Shown here piece by piece: positions 62,770-64,000 of a stretch of DNA of 64,000 nt. The DNA comes from Singulisphaera sp. GP187 (GTDB taxonomy: Bacteria; Planctomycetota; Phycisphaerae; Phycisphaerales; SM1A02). The notes beneath the pieces were generated by a model. That model worked only from the letters and a program-made list of their open reading frames with translations, was not told the DNA's origin and searched no databases. Every line of letters begins with the position of its first letter. Within the stretch, counting starts at the first letter, position 1. The stretch is taken from NCBI GenBank assembly GCA_945871915.1, contig CAMBXO010000003.1, positions 62,001-126,000 of the forward strand. Reading direction: 5' to 3'. The translations under genes were made by a program, and so were the position numbers.

Positions 62770-64000
62770 GGTCGTGCAGCGCGGACATCGGCCAGCGCCC
62801 CCACCGAAGCCCACGCGTGACCGCTCTGACCGTATCGCCAAAGCAAGTGCCCGCACAGATTGGAATCGACCGCTGGAAAATCGGCGCGTCCATGTGTTCC
62901 GCGACTTTCCGTTCGTGTCAGTGCAGCCTGCGTGGCCAAGCGCCCCACCGTCAACATGTTCTGAACTTCCCACCCTTCCGGATTTTCAAAGACTCGATCC
63001 ATGGCGTAGCGATTCCAGAAGTCAAACATGCCAAGCACATCTTGCAAGCGTGTGCCAGTGCGTTCCACTCCCATATTCCGCCACATCGCGCTGCGAAGAC
63101 TGCTGCGGATGTCGGAGAGATCCAATTCGCCTCGATCCTGTTGCTCCACTTCATGAACCAGTGTGAATGGGCCGGCTTGCGGTGCGTCATCATGCAGAAT
63201 CGCTTCTGCAACGCGAGCACCAAAGACAAGACCTTCCAGCAAACTGTTGCTGGCCAATCGATTGGCGCCATGCACGCCCGTGGCGGCAACTTCGCCGCAT
63301 GCATACAAGTTGTCCAAATCCGTTCGACCATTTCGATCGGTTCGCACACCTCCAACACAATAGTGCGCCGCCGGATGAACTGGGATCAGATCATGCCCGG
63401 GGTCAAGACCAAATCCACCAAGCATGCGGGCCAAACCCGGAAACCGCTTGCGAAAACCTTCCCCGCCCATGGCTCGTGCATCCAACAAGACATGACTCTC
63501 ACCCGTAGCCGCCAGATGTTGCATGATCGCGCGGCTCACCACATCGCGCGTCGCCAGCGACCCGCGATCATCAACCCCATCCATGATCGAGTGCCCCTTG
63601 CGATCCACCAGAATTGCTCCTTCGCCACGAACGGCTTCACTAATTAAGTGACGCGGTGCACCCGCGACATACAACGTGGTTGGGTGAAATTGCATGAATT
63701 CCAAATCGGCCAGCGTTGCCCCCGCCCGCCACGCCATGGCGACTCCGTCTCCAGTTGCCACTCGAGGATTGCTTGTCTCACGCCACAACTGTCCGGACCC
63801 GCCCGTGGCCACAACGACTGACTTGGCCCAGATAATTTGCAAACCGTATCGGGGATGCCAACTCACAATGCCGGCAGCGCGTCGTTGCTGACGCCGCGTA
63901 TCCACCAGCACATCGATAGCGAAACAACGATCAAAGATGCGAAGCTTTGGAAGCGTGCGAACCCGTTCAATAAGGCAGCGAGCCAATTCACTTCCGGTGG
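62766..64000 (-). CDS. nadB: L-aspartate oxidase (C-terminal part; N-terminus beyond window)
   Basis: VVVATGGSGQLWRETSNPRVATGDGVAMAWRAGATLADLEFMQFHPTTLY, YACGEVAATGVHGANRLASNSLLEGLVFG. Confidence 0.93.
   Translation of the reverse strand, partial: TGSELARCLIERVRTLPKLRIFDRCFAIDVLVDTRRQQRRAAGIVSWHPRYGLQIIWAKSVVVATGGSGQLWRETSNPRVATGDGVAMAWRAGATLADLEFMQFHPTTLYVAGAPRHLISEAVRGEGAILVDRKGHSIMDGVDDRGSLATRDVVSRAIMQHLAATGESHVLLDARAMGGEGFRKRFPGLARMLGGFGLDPGHDLIPVHPAAHYCVGGVRTDRNGRTDLDNLYACGEVAATGVHGANRLASNSLLEGLVFGARVAEAILHDDAPQAGPFTLVHEVEQQDRGELDLSDIRSSLRSAMWRNMGVERTGTRLQDVLGMFDFWNRYAMDRVFENPEGWEVQNMLTVGRLATQAALTRTESRGTHGRADFPAVDSNLCGHLLWRYGQSGHAWASVGALADVRAARP

Noticed and set aside
1-64000. CRISPR arrays, insertion sequences, prophage or defence islands
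   Set aside because: No regularly spaced repeats, transposase/integrase or recognisable defence genes were seen in any frame.

Overview
The window is about 64 kb of gene-dense, moderately high-GC bacterial chromosome. Protein family content suggests a planctomycete-like (possibly Phycisphaerae) organism, but that is inference. I see no transposases, integrases, CRISPR array, rRNA or convincing tRNA. Most genes are housekeeping: fusA, ribD, prmC, a PutA-like enzyme, a ComM/YifB-type ATPase, an iscS-iscU-iscA cluster, panC, a polyprenyl synthase, icd, yebC, rbfA-infB-nusA, dsbD-like, lpxI-like, gyrA, surE, lolC/D-like, clpC and nadB (truncated by the window edge). Less ordinary content includes a GldA/GldG-like ABC system with a DUF4340-type partner, a PAS/GAF/receiver protein, a degenerate-GGDEF/EAL protein, a membrane-anchored protein with eight in-register 23-aa repeats, a dockerin-like secreted protein, an ExbD-TonB pair without an adjacent ExbB, and a degenerate HhH-GPD-like protein embedded in the nusA-infB-rbfA operon. 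The most interesting non-coding signal is the 430-bp gap between nusA (-) and the dsbD-like gene (+). On the nusA sense strand it folds into a closed multi-branch structure, with a mutually exclusive alternative pairing of the closing stem, followed by a long GC-rich hairpin and a U-rich tract. This is riboswitch- or attenuator-like architecture that I cannot assign to a known RNA family. All folding was done by eye and all family calls come from motif recognition, not searches.
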